Below are positions 22,879 through 31,925 of a stretch of DNA of 31,925 nucleotides, piece by piece; position 1 is the first letter of the stretch; each line of letters opens with the position of its first letter. Source of the stretch: DASZGI01 sp035938995. Its GTDB lineage: Bacteria > Actinomycetota > Actinomycetes > Streptomycetales > Catenulisporaceae. Made by a program: the position numbers and the translations under genes. The notes below the pieces were generated by a model. That model saw nothing but the letters and a program-made list of their open reading frames with translations, ran no database searches and was not told the DNA's origin. Location of the stretch: assembly GCF_035938995.1 (NCBI RefSeq), contig NZ_DASZGI010000382.1, forward strand, positions 1-31,925, given 5' to 3'.

Positions 22879-22928
22879 TAGGCTAGGGCGTACCGCCAAC
22901 AGCCGACCGCACGCGGACGTGCGCGGTC
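22879..22928 (+). promoter_or_regulatory. purS operon promoter (-10) and leader hairpin
   Basis: TAGGCT (22879-22884) is a likely -10 box giving a start near 22891 and a leader of about 57 bases. In that leader GACCG + CACG (22905-22913) pairs with CGTG + CGGTC (22918-22928) around a CGGA loop with a two-base bulge. The hairpin ends eight bases before the GGAG ribosome site, so it could influence translation of purS. No -35 was clear. Confidence 0.4.
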
Positions 22929-22947
22929 AGACACTTGGAGTGCTCAT

Positions 22948-23193
22948 ATGGCACGCGTCGTGGTCGATGTCATGCTCAAGCCCGAGATCCTCGACCCGCA
23001 GGGGCAGGCCGTCCAGCGCGCGCTGCCCCGCCTGGGCTTCGACGGGGTCGTCGACGTCCGCCAGGGCAAGCGCTTCGAGGTGGAGCTGGACGGTCCGGCC
23101 GACGAGGCCGCGCTCGCCCGGGTCCGCGAGATGGCCGAGAAGCTGCTCGCCAACACGGTCATCGAAGAGTTCGACGTCAGGGTGGAGGCGTAG
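22948..23193 (+). CDS. purS: Phosphoribosylformylglycinamidine synthase subunit PurS
   Basis: PurS is the small structural subunit that bridges PurQ and PurL in the three-part FGAM synthase found in Gram-positive bacteria. The 81-residue length is typical. The sequence ARVVVDVMLKPEILDPQGQAVQRALPRLGF, then VVDVRQGKRFEVELDG and ANTVIEEFDV, is a standard PurS pattern. ATG 22948 has GGAG eight bases upstream. The stop is immediately followed by the GTG of purQ, with no spacer. Confidence 0.97.
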   Translation: MARVVVDVMLKPEILDPQGQAVQRALPRLGFDGVVDVRQGKRFEVELDGPADEAALARVREMAEKLLANTVIEEFDVRVEA

Positions 23194-23885
23194 GTGGCCC
23201 CCGCGATCGGCGTCGTCACCTTCCCCGGTTCCCAGGACGATCAGGACGCACTGCGCGCCGTCCGCCTCTCCGGTGCCTCGGCGGTCCCGCTCTGGCACCG
23301 CGACCCCGACTTGCACGGCGTGGACGCGGTCGTCCTGCCCGGCGGCTTCTCCTACGGCGACTACCTGCGGGCTGGCGCGATCGCCCGCTTCTCCCCGGTG
23401 ATGGAGTCGGTCATCGCCGGCGCCCGGGATGGTCTTCCCGTGCTCGGCATCTGCAACGGCTTCCAGGTGCTGTGCGAGTCGCACCTGCTGCCCGGCGCGC
23501 TGATCCGCAACGGGGGCATGCTCTTCGTCAACCGGGACGAGCGGCTGCGTGTGGAATCGGCCTCGACCGTCTGGACCGCCGACTACGCGCCCGGCCAGGA
23601 GATCGTCATCCCGATCAAGAACGGCGAGGGCCGCTACACCGCCGACGAGCGCACCCTGGACGCGCTCGAGGCCGAAGGGCGCGTCATCGCCCGCTACCTG
23701 GACAACCCCAACGGCTCGGCCCGCGACATCGCCGGGATCGCCAACGCCGAGGGCAACGTCGTCGGCCTCATGCCGCACCCCGAGCACGCCGTCGAGGAGC
23801 TGACGGGCCCTTACCCGGGCCCGGCCACCGACGGCCTGCCCTTCTTCACCTCGATCCTCAAGCACCTGGTGAGCGTGAGCGCCTG

Positions 23886-23886
<1 letters not shown>
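23194..23886 (+). CDS. purQ: Phosphoribosylformylglycinamidine synthase subunit PurQ (glutamine amidotransferase)
   Basis: PurQ is a class I glutamine amidotransferase that releases ammonia from glutamine for PurL in the fourth step of purine synthesis. The 230-residue length is normal. The nucleophile is Cys87 in VLGICNGFQVL, and the partner His195 and Glu197 lie in GLMPHPEHAVEE. LPGGFSYGDYLRAGAIA precedes the nucleophile. GTG 23194 begins right after the purS stop, and a GGAGG ribosome site lies within the end of purS. The TGA stop shares its A with the ATG of purL (TGATG), consistent with equal production of complex subunits. Confidence 0.97.
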
Positions 23887-26165
<2,279 letters not shown>

Positions 26166-26182
26166 CCAGCCGGGACACGCCC

Positions 26183-26512
26183 ATGGACGCCAAGGAACTG
26201 AGCGCCGCCCGCGCCGGACTCGAACCCGGCGACCGGGCGGCGCTCGGCGCCCTGGTCAAGGCCAGCCTCAAAGCCTTCGCCGAGAAGGCTCCCGGCCGCA
26301 GTGTCGAGCTGCGCGTGCCGCCCTTCGCCGCCGTCCAGTGCGTCGAGGGCCCCCGCCACACCCGCGGCACGCCCCCCAACGTGGTCGAGATGGACGCGGA
26401 CACCTGGTTCGCCCTCGCTCTCGGCGATCTCGCCTGGCCCGACGCGGTCGCCGACGGCCGCATCGACGCCAGCGGTCCCCGCAGCGACCTGAGCGACTAC
26501 CTCCCGCTCTGA
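26183..26512 (+). CDS. Sterol carrier family protein (SCP2-like), small
   Basis: This 109-residue protein resembles the small actinobacterial 'sterol carrier family' proteins. The segments LVKASLKAFAEKAPGRSVELRVPPFAAVQCVEG, TPPNVVEMDADTWFALALGDLAWPDAVADGRIDASGPRSDLSDYLPL resemble the SCP2 ligand-binding core, in particular the W-x-L-x-G-x-x-x-W-type block and the repeated DGRIDASG near the end. There is no signal peptide or membrane segment. It starts at ATG 26183, 17 bases after purL and about 110 bases before purF, so it is probably co-transcribed with purSQL. Its role is unknown, and a link to purine synthesis is suggested only by position. Confidence 0.8.
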   Translation: MDAKELSAARAGLEPGDRAALGALVKASLKAFAEKAPGRSVELRVPPFAAVQCVEGPRHTRGTPPNVVEMDADTWFALALGDLAWPDAVADGRIDASGPRSDLSDYLPL

Positions 26513-26608
26513 TCCGCGCGCGCACCGTATCGGACGAGCACCGTATCTGACGAGCCGTAATAAACACCGTCGTGTGATCATCCGAGCGGCTGATGACAAG
26601 GCATGGCG

Positions 26609-26614
26609 TAAGCT
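26609..26614 (+). promoter_or_regulatory. Candidate -10 box of purF, leaderless transcript
   Basis: TAAGCT is followed by exactly seven bases and then the GTG start of purF. This suggests that purF-purM has its own leaderless promoter in addition to read-through from purL. Confidence 0.45.
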
Positions 26615-26621
26615 GGGTGAC

Positions 26622-28115
26622 GTGACTCGCCCTGACGGACGTCTCTCCCACGAAATTCTCCCCAACGAAAAGGGCCCGCAGGACGCTTGCGGGGTCTTCG
26701 GCGTGTGGGCTCCCGGGGAGGAGGTGGCGAAGCTCGCCTACTTCGGCCTCTACGCCCTCCAACACCGGGGGCAGGAATCCGCCGGAATCGCGGTCTCGAA
26801 CGGCTCGCAGATCCTGGTCTACAAGGACATGGGGCTGGTCTCACAGGTCTTCGACGAGTCGACGCTGGGATCGCTGCTAGGGCACATCGCCGTCGGGCAC
26901 ACCCGCTACTCCACGACCGGCTCCTCGGTCTGGGAGAACGCCCAGCCGACCTTCCGCGCCAGCGGGCACGGCGCGCTCGCCCTGGGCCACAACGGCAACC
27001 TCACCAACACCGCCGAGCTGGCCCGGCTGGTCTCCGAGGCCCGCGCCAACGGCGACCTGGTCGGCAAGGACCGCGGCGCCACCTCGGACAGCGACCTGAT
27101 GACCGAGCTGCTGGCCATCCAGACCGGTCGGCCGCTCGAGGAGTCCGCGGCCGACATCCTGCCCCGGCTGCGTGGCGCCTTCTCGCTGGTGTTCATGGAC
27201 GAGACCGCGCTCTACGCCGCCCGCGACCCGCAGGGCATCCGGCCGCTGGTGCTCGGCCGCCTCGAGCGCGGCTGGGTGGTCGCCAGCGAGACGGCCGCCC
27301 TGGACATCGTCGGCGCCACCCAGGTGCGCGAGGTCGAGCCGGGCGAACTGATCACCATCGACGAGAACGGCCTGCGCTCGCAGCGCTTCGCCGTCCCCGA
27401 GCCCAAGGGCTGCGTCTTCGAGTACGTCTACCTCGCCCGCCCGGACACCACCATCGCCGGACGCTCGGTCAACGCCGCCCGGGTCGAGATGGGGCGGCGG
27501 CTGGCCCGCGAGCACCCGGTCGAGGCCGACCTGGTCATCCCGACCCCCGAATCCGGCACCCCGGCGGCCATCGGATACGCCGAGCAGTCCGCCATCCCGT
27601 ACGGCCAGGGCCTGGTCAAGAACGCGTACGTGGGCCGCACCTTCATCCAGCCCAGCCAGACCATCCGACAGCTCGGCATCCGGCTCAAGCTCAACCCGCT
27701 GCGCGAGGTCATCGAGGGCAAGCGGCTGGTGGTGGTCGACGACTCGATCGTGCGCGGCAACACCCAGCGCGCCCTGGTGCGGATGCTGCGCGAGGCGGGC
27801 GCGCGCGAGGTGCACGTGCGGATCTCTTCGCCGCCGGTCAAGTGGCCCTGTTTCTACGGCATCGACTTCGCCACCCGCGCCGAGCTGATCGCCAACGGGC
27901 TGAGCATCGAGGAGATCGCCGCCTCGCTGGGCGCCGACTCGCTCGGCTACATCTCCCTCGAGGGCATGATCGAGGCCACCACCATCCCGGGCGACCGGCT
28001 CTGCCGCGCCTGCTTCGACGGCGTCTACCCGGTCGAGCTGCCCGACCCCGAACAGCTGGGCAAGCACCTGCTCGAGGTGCCCGCCGAGGCCGCCTCGGCG
28101 CTGGCGCGTCCGTGA
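26622..28115 (+). CDS. purF: Amidophosphoribosyltransferase
   Basis: PurF makes phosphoribosylamine from PRPP and glutamine, the committed first step of purine synthesis and the main feedback target of purine nucleotides. The protein has 497 residues including a 22-residue propeptide, which must be removed to expose Cys23 (QDAC-GVFGVW), the glutaminase nucleophile. The PRPP loop is VVVDDSIVRGNTQRALV. Cysteines in KGCVFEY, WPCFYG and LCRACFDG match the four ligands of the [4Fe-4S] cluster in the B. subtilis type. GTG 26622 gives a propeptide like that of Streptomyces (DGRLSHEILPNEKGPQDAC). An in-frame GTG at 26574 would add 16 residues without family support. purM follows after 22 bases. Confidence 0.97.
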   Translation: MTRPDGRLSHEILPNEKGPQDACGVFGVWAPGEEVAKLAYFGLYALQHRGQESAGIAVSNGSQILVYKDMGLVSQVFDESTLGSLLGHIAVGHTRYSTTGSSVWENAQPTFRASGHGALALGHNGNLTNTAELARLVSEARANGDLVGKDRGATSDSDLMTELLAIQTGRPLEESAADILPRLRGAFSLVFMDETALYAARDPQGIRPLVLGRLERGWVVASETAALDIVGATQVREVEPGELITIDENGLRSQRFAVPEPKGCVFEYVYLARPDTTIAGRSVNAARVEMGRRLAREHPVEADLVIPTPESGTPAAIGYAEQSAIPYGQGLVKNAYVGRTFIQPSQTIRQLGIRLKLNPLREVIEGKRLVVVDDSIVRGNTQRALVRMLREAGAREVHVRISSPPVKWPCFYGIDFATRAELIANGLSIEEIAASLGADSLGYISLEGMIEATTIPGDRLCRACFDGVYPVELPDPEQLGKHLLEVPAEAASALARP

Positions 28116-28137
28116 CGACGAGAGAGTCAGGCACCCT

Positions 28138-29214
28138 GTGAGCGAGACTCCAGCGACGCCCGCGACGTATGCGGCCGCCGGCGTCGACATCGAGGCGGGC
28201 GACCGCGCGGTCGAGCTGATGAAGACCTGGGTCGCCAAGGCCACCCGGCCCGAGGTGGTCGGCGGGCTCGGCGGCTTCGCAGGGCTCTTTGACGCTTCTC
28301 GGCTGACCGGTTACCGGCGCCCGCTGCTGGCCACCTCCACCGACGGCGTCGGCACGAAGGTCGCGCTCGCCCAGAAGACCGGCGTCCACCACACCATCGG
28401 CTTCGACCTGGTCGGGATGGTGGTCGACGACCTGGTGGTCTGCGGGGCCGAGCCGTTGTTCATGACCGACTACATCGCCACCGGCAAGGTCGTGCCGGAG
28501 CGGATCGCCGCGATCGTGCAGGGCATCGCCGAAGCGTGCGTCCAGGCCGGCTGCGCGCTGGTCGGCGGGGAGACCGCCGAGCACCCCGGACTGCTGGGCC
28601 CCGAGGAGTACGACGTGGCCGGCGCGGCGACCGGCGTGGTCGAGGCCGACGCGCTGCTCGGCCCGGACCGGGTGCGCGAGGGCGACGCGGTGCTCGCGCT
28701 GGCCTCCTCCGGCCTGCACTCGAACGGATATTCGCTGGTGCGCCACGTCCTGCTGGACCGGGCCGGCTGGAGTCTGGACCGGGAAGTGCCGGAGTTCGGC
28801 CGCGCGCTCGGCGCCGAGCTGCTGGAACCGACCAGGATCTACGCGCTCGCCTGCCTGGAGCTGGCCCGCAGGGTCGAGATCCACGCCTATGCGCACATCA
28901 CCGGCGGAGGCCTCACGGCGAACCTGGCCCGGGTGATCCCGCCCGGACTGCACGCCCGGCTGGAGCGCTCCACCTGGCGACCGGCGCCGGTGTTCGACCT
29001 GGTCGGCGCGGTCGGCGGGGTTCCGGGCGAGGAACTGGAGCGCACCCTGAACATGGGTGTCGGCATGGTCGCGGTGGTTCCGGCACGCCTCGCCGACGCC
29101 ACGCTCGCCGAGCTGCGCGCCCTGGACCAAGACGCCTGGCTGCTCGGCGCGATCGAGAAGGGGTCCGACCCGGCGAAGGGTACGGCGGAACTGATCGGCT
29201 CGTACGCCACCTGA
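28138..29214 (+). CDS. purM: Phosphoribosylformylglycinamidine cyclo-ligase (AIR synthetase)
   Basis: PurM closes FGAM to AIR using ATP, the step after the PurSQL complex encoded upstream. The 358-residue length is normal, and the fold is shared with PurL. Signature segments are TYAAAGVDIEAGDRAVELMK, GGFAGLFD, ATSTDGVGTKVALAQ, DLVVCGAEPLFMTDYIATGK, ALVGGETAEHPG, SSGLHSNGYSLVR, HITGGGLTANLARVIP and MGVGMVAVVP. GTG 28138 is chosen because it begins the family N-terminus 22 bases after purF. It is the last gene of the purine operon and is followed by a strong hairpin. Confidence 0.98.
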   Translation: MSETPATPATYAAAGVDIEAGDRAVELMKTWVAKATRPEVVGGLGGFAGLFDASRLTGYRRPLLATSTDGVGTKVALAQKTGVHHTIGFDLVGMVVDDLVVCGAEPLFMTDYIATGKVVPERIAAIVQGIAEACVQAGCALVGGETAEHPGLLGPEEYDVAGAATGVVEADALLGPDRVREGDAVLALASSGLHSNGYSLVRHVLLDRAGWSLDREVPEFGRALGAELLEPTRIYALACLELARRVEIHAYAHITGGGLTANLARVIPPGLHARLERSTWRPAPVFDLVGAVGGVPGEELERTLNMGVGMVAVVPARLADATLAELRALDQDAWLLGAIEKGSDPAKGTAELIGSYAT

Positions 29215-29258
29215 CCCGAAGGCTATGCCACGCGGACGAGGGCGGGATGACGCGACAA

Positions 29259-29291
29259 AGGCGCCCGGCGCGGTGAAGCGCCCGGGCGCCT
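29259..29291. terminator. Hairpin terminator between purM and the DUF3073 gene
   Basis: AGGCGCCCGG (29259-29268) pairs with CCGGGCGCCT (29282-29291), and CGC/GCG may extend the stem inward. The arms are perfect, and there is no T-tract. It lies between convergent genes and probably serves both directions. Confidence 0.7.
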
Positions 29292-29305
29292 AAGGGATGA
29301 ACCGG

Positions 29306-29575
29306 TCAGCGCGAGCGATGCCCGTTGGCGCCGTGGCTCCCATTGTTGCGGGAGCTGTAAGAATCCCCGTCTTCGTCGTCTTCTTCCTCGTCCTCGTCTT
29401 GATCCGCCCACGCTGCGTACGGGTCGTCGAGGTCATCACGGTCCTCGGCGCCGTTGCGCTGCGAATCACTGACGCCCAGTTCAGACCGCAGACGATCCAG
29501 GTCAGTCCCGCCGCTGCTGTACTTCAGCTGGCGGGCGACCTTGGTCTGCTTGGCCTTGGCCCGGCCGCGCCCCAT
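29306..29575 (-). CDS. DUF3073 family protein
   Basis: This 89-residue protein starts with the invariant actinobacterial DUF3073 segment MGRGRAKAKQTKVARQLKYSS, followed by DLDRLRSELGVS. The C-terminal half is extremely acidic (DRDDLDDPYAAW, then DQDEDEEEDDEDGD) and ends in a short Ser/Asn/Gly/His/Arg tail. The basic head and acidic tail suggest a small disordered protein. Function unknown. ATG 29575 has GAGGG upstream and begins the conserved segment, while the longer frame upstream has no support. It lies between purM and valine dehydrogenase, an order I recall from Streptomyces. Confidence 0.9.
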   Translation of the reverse strand: MGRGRAKAKQTKVARQLKYSSGGTDLDRLRSELGVSDSQRNGAEDRDDLDDPYAAWADQDEDEEEDDEDGDSYSSRNNGSHGANGHRSR

Positions 29576-29820
29576 TGGCTCGACCCCCTCAACGACGGGG
29601 CGCCTCGGCCCCGGGTCTCGACACACGATCAACGACACAGTCACTTACGCGACCGGTGCCTCGGTGGGGATCGCGGGACCGGTCACAAAGTCAAAGGTAC
29701 CTGGTTCTCCGCTGGATCGGTACGGCACTCGGCCCGCGATTTGAATCAGCGCAGAAGGGATACCTCGCACGAGGATACAGTGCCCGCCGCCCTCTGGTCG
29801 ATTTGGCCTCGCGGCGCGGA

Positions 29821-29847
29821 CGCGCGGCCGGAGGCCCCGGCCGCGCG
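29821..29847 (-). terminator. Hairpin terminator of the valine dehydrogenase gene
   Basis: CGCGCGGCCGG (29821-29831) pairs perfectly with CCGGCCGCGCG (29837-29847) around a 5-base loop, 20 bases after the vdh stop. The rest of 29576-29866 shows no gene and presumably holds the promoter of the DUF3073 gene. TATCCT on the minus strand (29778-29773) is a weak -10 candidate. Confidence 0.7.
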
Positions 29848-29866
29848 CCGTCGTCTCACCTGTCGG

Positions 29867-31012
29867 TCACGGCCGTCCCGGCAGCAGGACCGACCGCAGC
29901 CGCGAGACATTGCGCATCCGAGCCTCGGCCAGTCGGTCGGCCGCCACCGCCGGCGGCACCCCCTCCTCGCCGGCCAGGCGCAGGATCTCGCACATGGTGT
30001 CGAAGATCCCCTCGGCCCGCTTGCGCGCGCGTTCGAACGAGAAGCCGCCGTGTCCGAGGTTCGCCGCCTCGTCGCCGACCTGGATCACCCCGCCGGCGTT
30101 GACGAGGTAGTCGGGGGCGTAGAGCACGCCGCGGTCGGCCAGCGCCTTCTCGATGCCGGGGTGCGCGAGCTGGTTGTTCGCCGCGCCGCAGACCACGGAG
30201 GCGGCCAGCGCCGCGACCGTCTCGTCGTCGAGCGCCCCGCCCATCGCGCACGGGGCGTAGATGTCGATCGGGCCGCGGATGAGCTCCTCCACCGCGTCGG
30301 TGACGCGCACGTCGGGGTGGGTGCGCCGGACCCAGTCGAGGGCCGCGCCGTTCACGTCGGTGACCGTGACCTCGGCCCCGTCCTCGAGCAGGTGGGTGAT
30401 CAGGTGGCGGCCGACCTTGCCGACTCCGGCGACACCGACGCGGCGGCCGGACAGCGACGGGCCGTCCCAGAGCGCCTCGGCACACGCCCGCATGCCCTGG
30501 AACACGCCGAACGCGGTGAGGATGGAGGAGTCGCCGGCCCCGCCGTACTCGGGCGAACGGCCGGTCACGAAGTCGCACTCGCGTGCGACGACGTCCATGT
30601 CGGAAACATACGTGCCTACGTCGCACGCGGTGTAGTAGCGTCCGCCCAGAGATTGGACGAAGCGGCCATAGGCGCGCAGGAGGGGCTCGGTCTTGTCCTT
30701 GGCCGGGTCACCGATGATCACCGCCTTGCCGCCGCCCAGATCCAGTCCGGCCAGCGCGTTCTTGTACGCCATGCCGCGGGCCAGGTTCAGCACGTCGGCC
30801 AGGGCATCGGCCTCGGTCGGGTACGGATGGAAGCGGGTGCCGCCGAGCGCGGGCCCGAGCGCCGTGGAGTGGATCGCGATGATCGCCCGCAGGCCGCTCG
30901 GCTCGTCGTGGCAGTAAACGACCTGTTCCGGGCCACCGGACTGGAACGGCGAGGGACCGGACGGGAAGAGAGGCGAGGGGACCGTAGCGCTTGTGGCGTC
31001 ATGGTTGGTCAC
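29867..31012 (-). CDS. vdh: Valine (branched-chain amino acid) dehydrogenase, Leu/Glu/Phe/Val dehydrogenase family
   Basis: This NAD-dependent enzyme of 381 residues deaminates valine, and probably leucine and isoleucine, to the 2-keto acid. In Streptomyces this feeds branched-chain acyl-CoA precursors. The family blocks are AIHSTALGPALGGTRF, LARGMAYKNALAGLDLGGGKAVI with two active-site lysines, GRYYTACDVGTYVSDMDVVA, TGRSPEYGGAGDSS, the Rossmann motif VGVAGVGKVGRHL (about residues 188-200), CGAANNQLAHP and LVNAGGVIQV. The Streptomyces enzyme is the best match that I recall. Compared with it, this one has a longer Ser/Pro-rich N-terminus. GTG 31012 has AAGGAG nine bases upstream. It is divergent from bldC. 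A large plus-strand open frame across it is a shadow. Confidence 0.93.
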   Translation of the reverse strand: MTNHDATSATVPSPLFPSGPSPFQSGGPEQVVYCHDEPSGLRAIIAIHSTALGPALGGTRFHPYPTEADALADVLNLARGMAYKNALAGLDLGGGKAVIIGDPAKDKTEPLLRAYGRFVQSLGGRYYTACDVGTYVSDMDVVARECDFVTGRSPEYGGAGDSSILTAFGVFQGMRACAEALWDGPSLSGRRVGVAGVGKVGRHLITHLLEDGAEVTVTDVNGAALDWVRRTHPDVRVTDAVEELIRGPIDIYAPCAMGGALDDETVAALAASVVCGAANNQLAHPGIEKALADRGVLYAPDYLVNAGGVIQVGDEAANLGHGGFSFERARKRAEGIFDTMCEILRLAGEEGVPPAVAADRLAEARMRNVSRLRSVLLPGRP

Positions 31013-31056
31013 TGCTGTCAGACTCCTTTTCGAGTGAGCAGTTCAAGCCTGCGCAC

Positions 31057-31062
31057 AGCGTA
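31057..31062 (-). promoter_or_regulatory. Candidate -10 box of vdh
   Basis: TACGCT on the minus strand fits TAnnnT and would start transcription near 31050, about 38 bases before the GTG. The -35 is poor. Confidence 0.35.
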
Positions 31063-31179
31063 GAGCCGAGCGGACGGCTGAGAGCGCAGGGGTGTTCCCC
31101 GGAACGCGATGATCCATCTATCGTGTCGGATACGCGAAAAGTGCGGCCGTATCGGCCGTGTGGAGACAGCCGCCACCGC

Positions 31180-31198
31180 GTGTGACGAGACGTCACAC
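31180..31198. promoter_or_regulatory. 19-bp perfect inverted repeat in the vdh-bldC intergenic region
   Basis: GTGTGACG-AGA-CGTCACAC has perfect 8-bp arms. It contains TGTGA and TCACA half-sites spaced by seven bases, one more than a standard CRP site. It lies between the vdh promoter region and the bldC promoter, so it could serve either gene. A CGGCCG-TAT-CGGCCG repeat lies just to its left (31144-31158). Confidence 0.6.
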
Positions 31199-31243
31199 CG
31201 TCACTACTGTCCGCAATGGGCGGTGTCGTGCGATTCGTAGAAG

Positions 31244-31272
31244 TTGCACGTCCTGTGTATCGATTTCATAGA
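31244..31272 (+). promoter_or_regulatory. Candidate promoter of bldC
   Basis: TTGCAC (31244-31249) and CATAGA (31267-31272) are separated by 17 bases. The start would be near 31279 and would leave a leader of about 164 bases before bldC, unusually long for this window. Confidence 0.5.
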
Positions 31273-31402
31273 CTTCGCCGCCAAACCGCGCTGGATGGTG
31301 TAGTTCTAGTTCTTGAACGACAAGACGTTCGTCCGATCACCGACACGCCCATCGAGGTTCATCGCGGGCATGACGGGCCATCGGGGAGGATCCAGTACGA
31401 AT

Positions 31403-31436
31403 CGGGCCGCGAGGAGCGGCCCGTTCTTGGAGGAGG
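31403..31436 (+). promoter_or_regulatory. Leader hairpin and ribosome-binding site of bldC
   Basis: CGGGCCGC (31403-31410) pairs perfectly with GCGGCCCG (31416-31423). The loop GAGGA resembles a ribosome site itself. Five bases after the stem comes the actual site GGAGGAGG (31429-31436), six bases before the ATG at 31443. This arrangement could tune translation of bldC. Confidence 0.6.
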
Positions 31437-31442
31437 CCGTTC

Positions 31443-31649
31443 ATGACCGCGCGTACGCCCGAGGCGGAACCGCTGCTCACTCCGGCGGAGGTCGCCACGA
31501 TGTTCCGGGTGGACCCGAAGACGGTCACCCGCTGGGCGAAGGCCGGCAAGCTCACCTCGATCCGCACGCTCGGCGGGCACCGCCGTTACCGTGAGGCCGA
31601 GGTTCGGGCACTGCTGGCCGGCATCCCCGCGCAGCGTTCCGACGCATAG
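31443..31649 (+). CDS. bldC: Developmental regulator BldC (MerR-like DNA-binding protein)
   Basis: BldC is a 68-residue protein consisting of little more than a MerR-type winged helix-turn-helix. In Streptomyces it binds direct repeats cooperatively and holds back premature sporulation. This copy, with PLLTPAEVATMFRVDPKTVTRWAKAGKLTSIRTLGGHRRYREAEVRALLAGIP, is the same length as, and from memory nearly identical to, Streptomyces BldC. The helix-turn-helix spans about residues 12-33, and the wing contains TLGGHRRY. ATG 31443 has the strong site GGAGGAGG. It is convergent with hrpA. Homologues also exist in non-sporulating actinobacteria, so sporulation cannot be concluded from this gene alone. 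Confidence 0.96.
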   Translation: MTARTPEAEPLLTPAEVATMFRVDPKTVTRWAKAGKLTSIRTLGGHRRYREAEVRALLAGIPAQRSDA

Positions 31650-31700
31650 TCGGGGCGAGACGGGGAGGCTGGCGGGTTCGCCGTAATACGGGAAAACCGG

Positions 31701-31729
31701 CTCGCGCGGCAGTTGCCGCGCGAGTCTTT
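31701..31729. terminator. Terminator between bldC and hrpA
   Basis: CTCGCGCGGC (31701-31710) pairs with GCCGCGCGAG (31715-31724) around AGTT, followed by TCTTT on the plus strand. It lies about 50 bases after bldC and between convergent genes. Confidence 0.8.
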
Positions 31730-31790
31730 CGGCGCACTGGGTTTCTGCCATGCCGGACGGGGATGATCTGCTCCTGACGCCTGAGCCCGC

Positions 31791-31925
31791 TCAGGCCTTG
31801 GCTTCGAGCGCCTTGCGCACCCGCTTTTCCGAGATCGGGTATGCCGTGCCCATCTGTTGGGCGAAGAGGCTGACCCTCAGTTCCTCTAGCATCCATCGAG
31901 CCTGCCGCAAGTCGGGTCCAGGTCG
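31791..31925 (-). CDS. hrpA: ATP-dependent RNA helicase HrpA, C-terminal end (partial)
   Basis: Only the last 44 complete codons lie in the window; the gene continues beyond the right edge. The minus strand reads PDLRQARWMLEELRVSLFAQQMGTAYPISEKRVRKALEAKA and then TGA at 31793-31791. The EELRVSLFAQ..GT.YP.SEKR...AL pattern is the C-terminal end of HrpA-type DEAH-box RNA helicases of about 1,300 residues (the E. coli protein ends in a very similar way). HrpA helps to rescue stalled or collided ribosomes in E. coli. It is convergent with bldC, an arrangement I recall from Streptomyces. No catalytic motif is inside the window. Confidence 0.88.
   Translation of the reverse strand, partial: RPGPDLRQARWMLEELRVSLFAQQMGTAYPISEKRVRKALEAKA

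Noticed and set aside
22640..22899. Small open frames in the purS upstream region
   Set aside because: Gly/Arg/Pro-rich composition and no ribosome site; the region looks non-coding.
26877..28244. 455-codon minus-strand open frame opposite purF
   Set aside because: Antisense shadow of purF and the start of purM.
29297..31063. 588-codon plus-strand open frame across DUF3073 and vdh
   Set aside because: Both minus-strand genes have clear families; this frame has none.
31180..31198. Standard CRP-binding site
   Set aside because: Half-sites are separated by seven bases instead of six, so I list it only as an unassigned palindrome.

Overview
The window is chromosomal DNA of a high-GC actinobacterium, probably a relative of Streptomyces. 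The evidence is the strongly G/C-biased third codon positions, frequent GTG starts, apparently leaderless promoters, a near-canonical BldC, an actinobacterial DUF3073 protein, a Streptomyces-type valine dehydrogenase, and rare TTA leucine codons in only four genes. The order purM - DUF3073 - vdh - bldC - hrpA is, from memory, the Streptomyces order. The hut block and the intergenic gene remnants differ from what I remember of Streptomyces, so a neighbouring order such as Catenulisporales is possible. This placement is inference.

Layout. (1) 41-7170: histidine utilisation. hutF, an M20 amidohydrolase and hutU lie on the minus strand, divergent from hutH and an RpiR-type regulator on the plus strand. 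Together they convert histidine to urocanate, imidazolonepropionate, formiminoglutamate, formylglutamate and glutamate; hutI is not visible. (2) 7171-9586: a membrane Fe-S oxidoreductase resembling mycobacterial EtfD, behind a perfect 12-bp palindrome. (3) 9587-13294: a membrane-anchored protein, an unknown gene, dcd, a tRNA-Gly(CCC) with a good terminator, a MmcQ/YjbR protein, an F420-type oxidoreductase and a truncated SLOG-family gene. (4) 13295-15224: a small secreted protein, then a nitroreductase coupled to a HAD phosphatase.

(5) 15319-29214: purine biosynthesis in several units: purD; a TTA-containing membrane protein that looks like an inactive M48 peptidase; purB-purC behind two consensus DnaA boxes; and purS-purQ-purL-(sterol-carrier-like)-purF-purM. 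Between purC and purS lie a secreted DUF11-like protein and a repeat-rich 570-bp region that contains a frameshifted remnant of purD. (6) 29259-31925: DUF3073, valine dehydrogenase, bldC with a structured leader, and the C-terminus of hrpA.

No CRISPR array, insertion sequence, phage or defence locus was seen. Most of the window is conserved metabolism. The most unusual signals are the purC-purS gene graveyard, the DnaA boxes in front of purB, the pseudo-peptidase inside the purine cluster, the TTA codon distribution, the TAnnnT-N7-GTG leaderless promoters and the bldC leader hairpin. All promoter and operator calls were made by eye without statistics.
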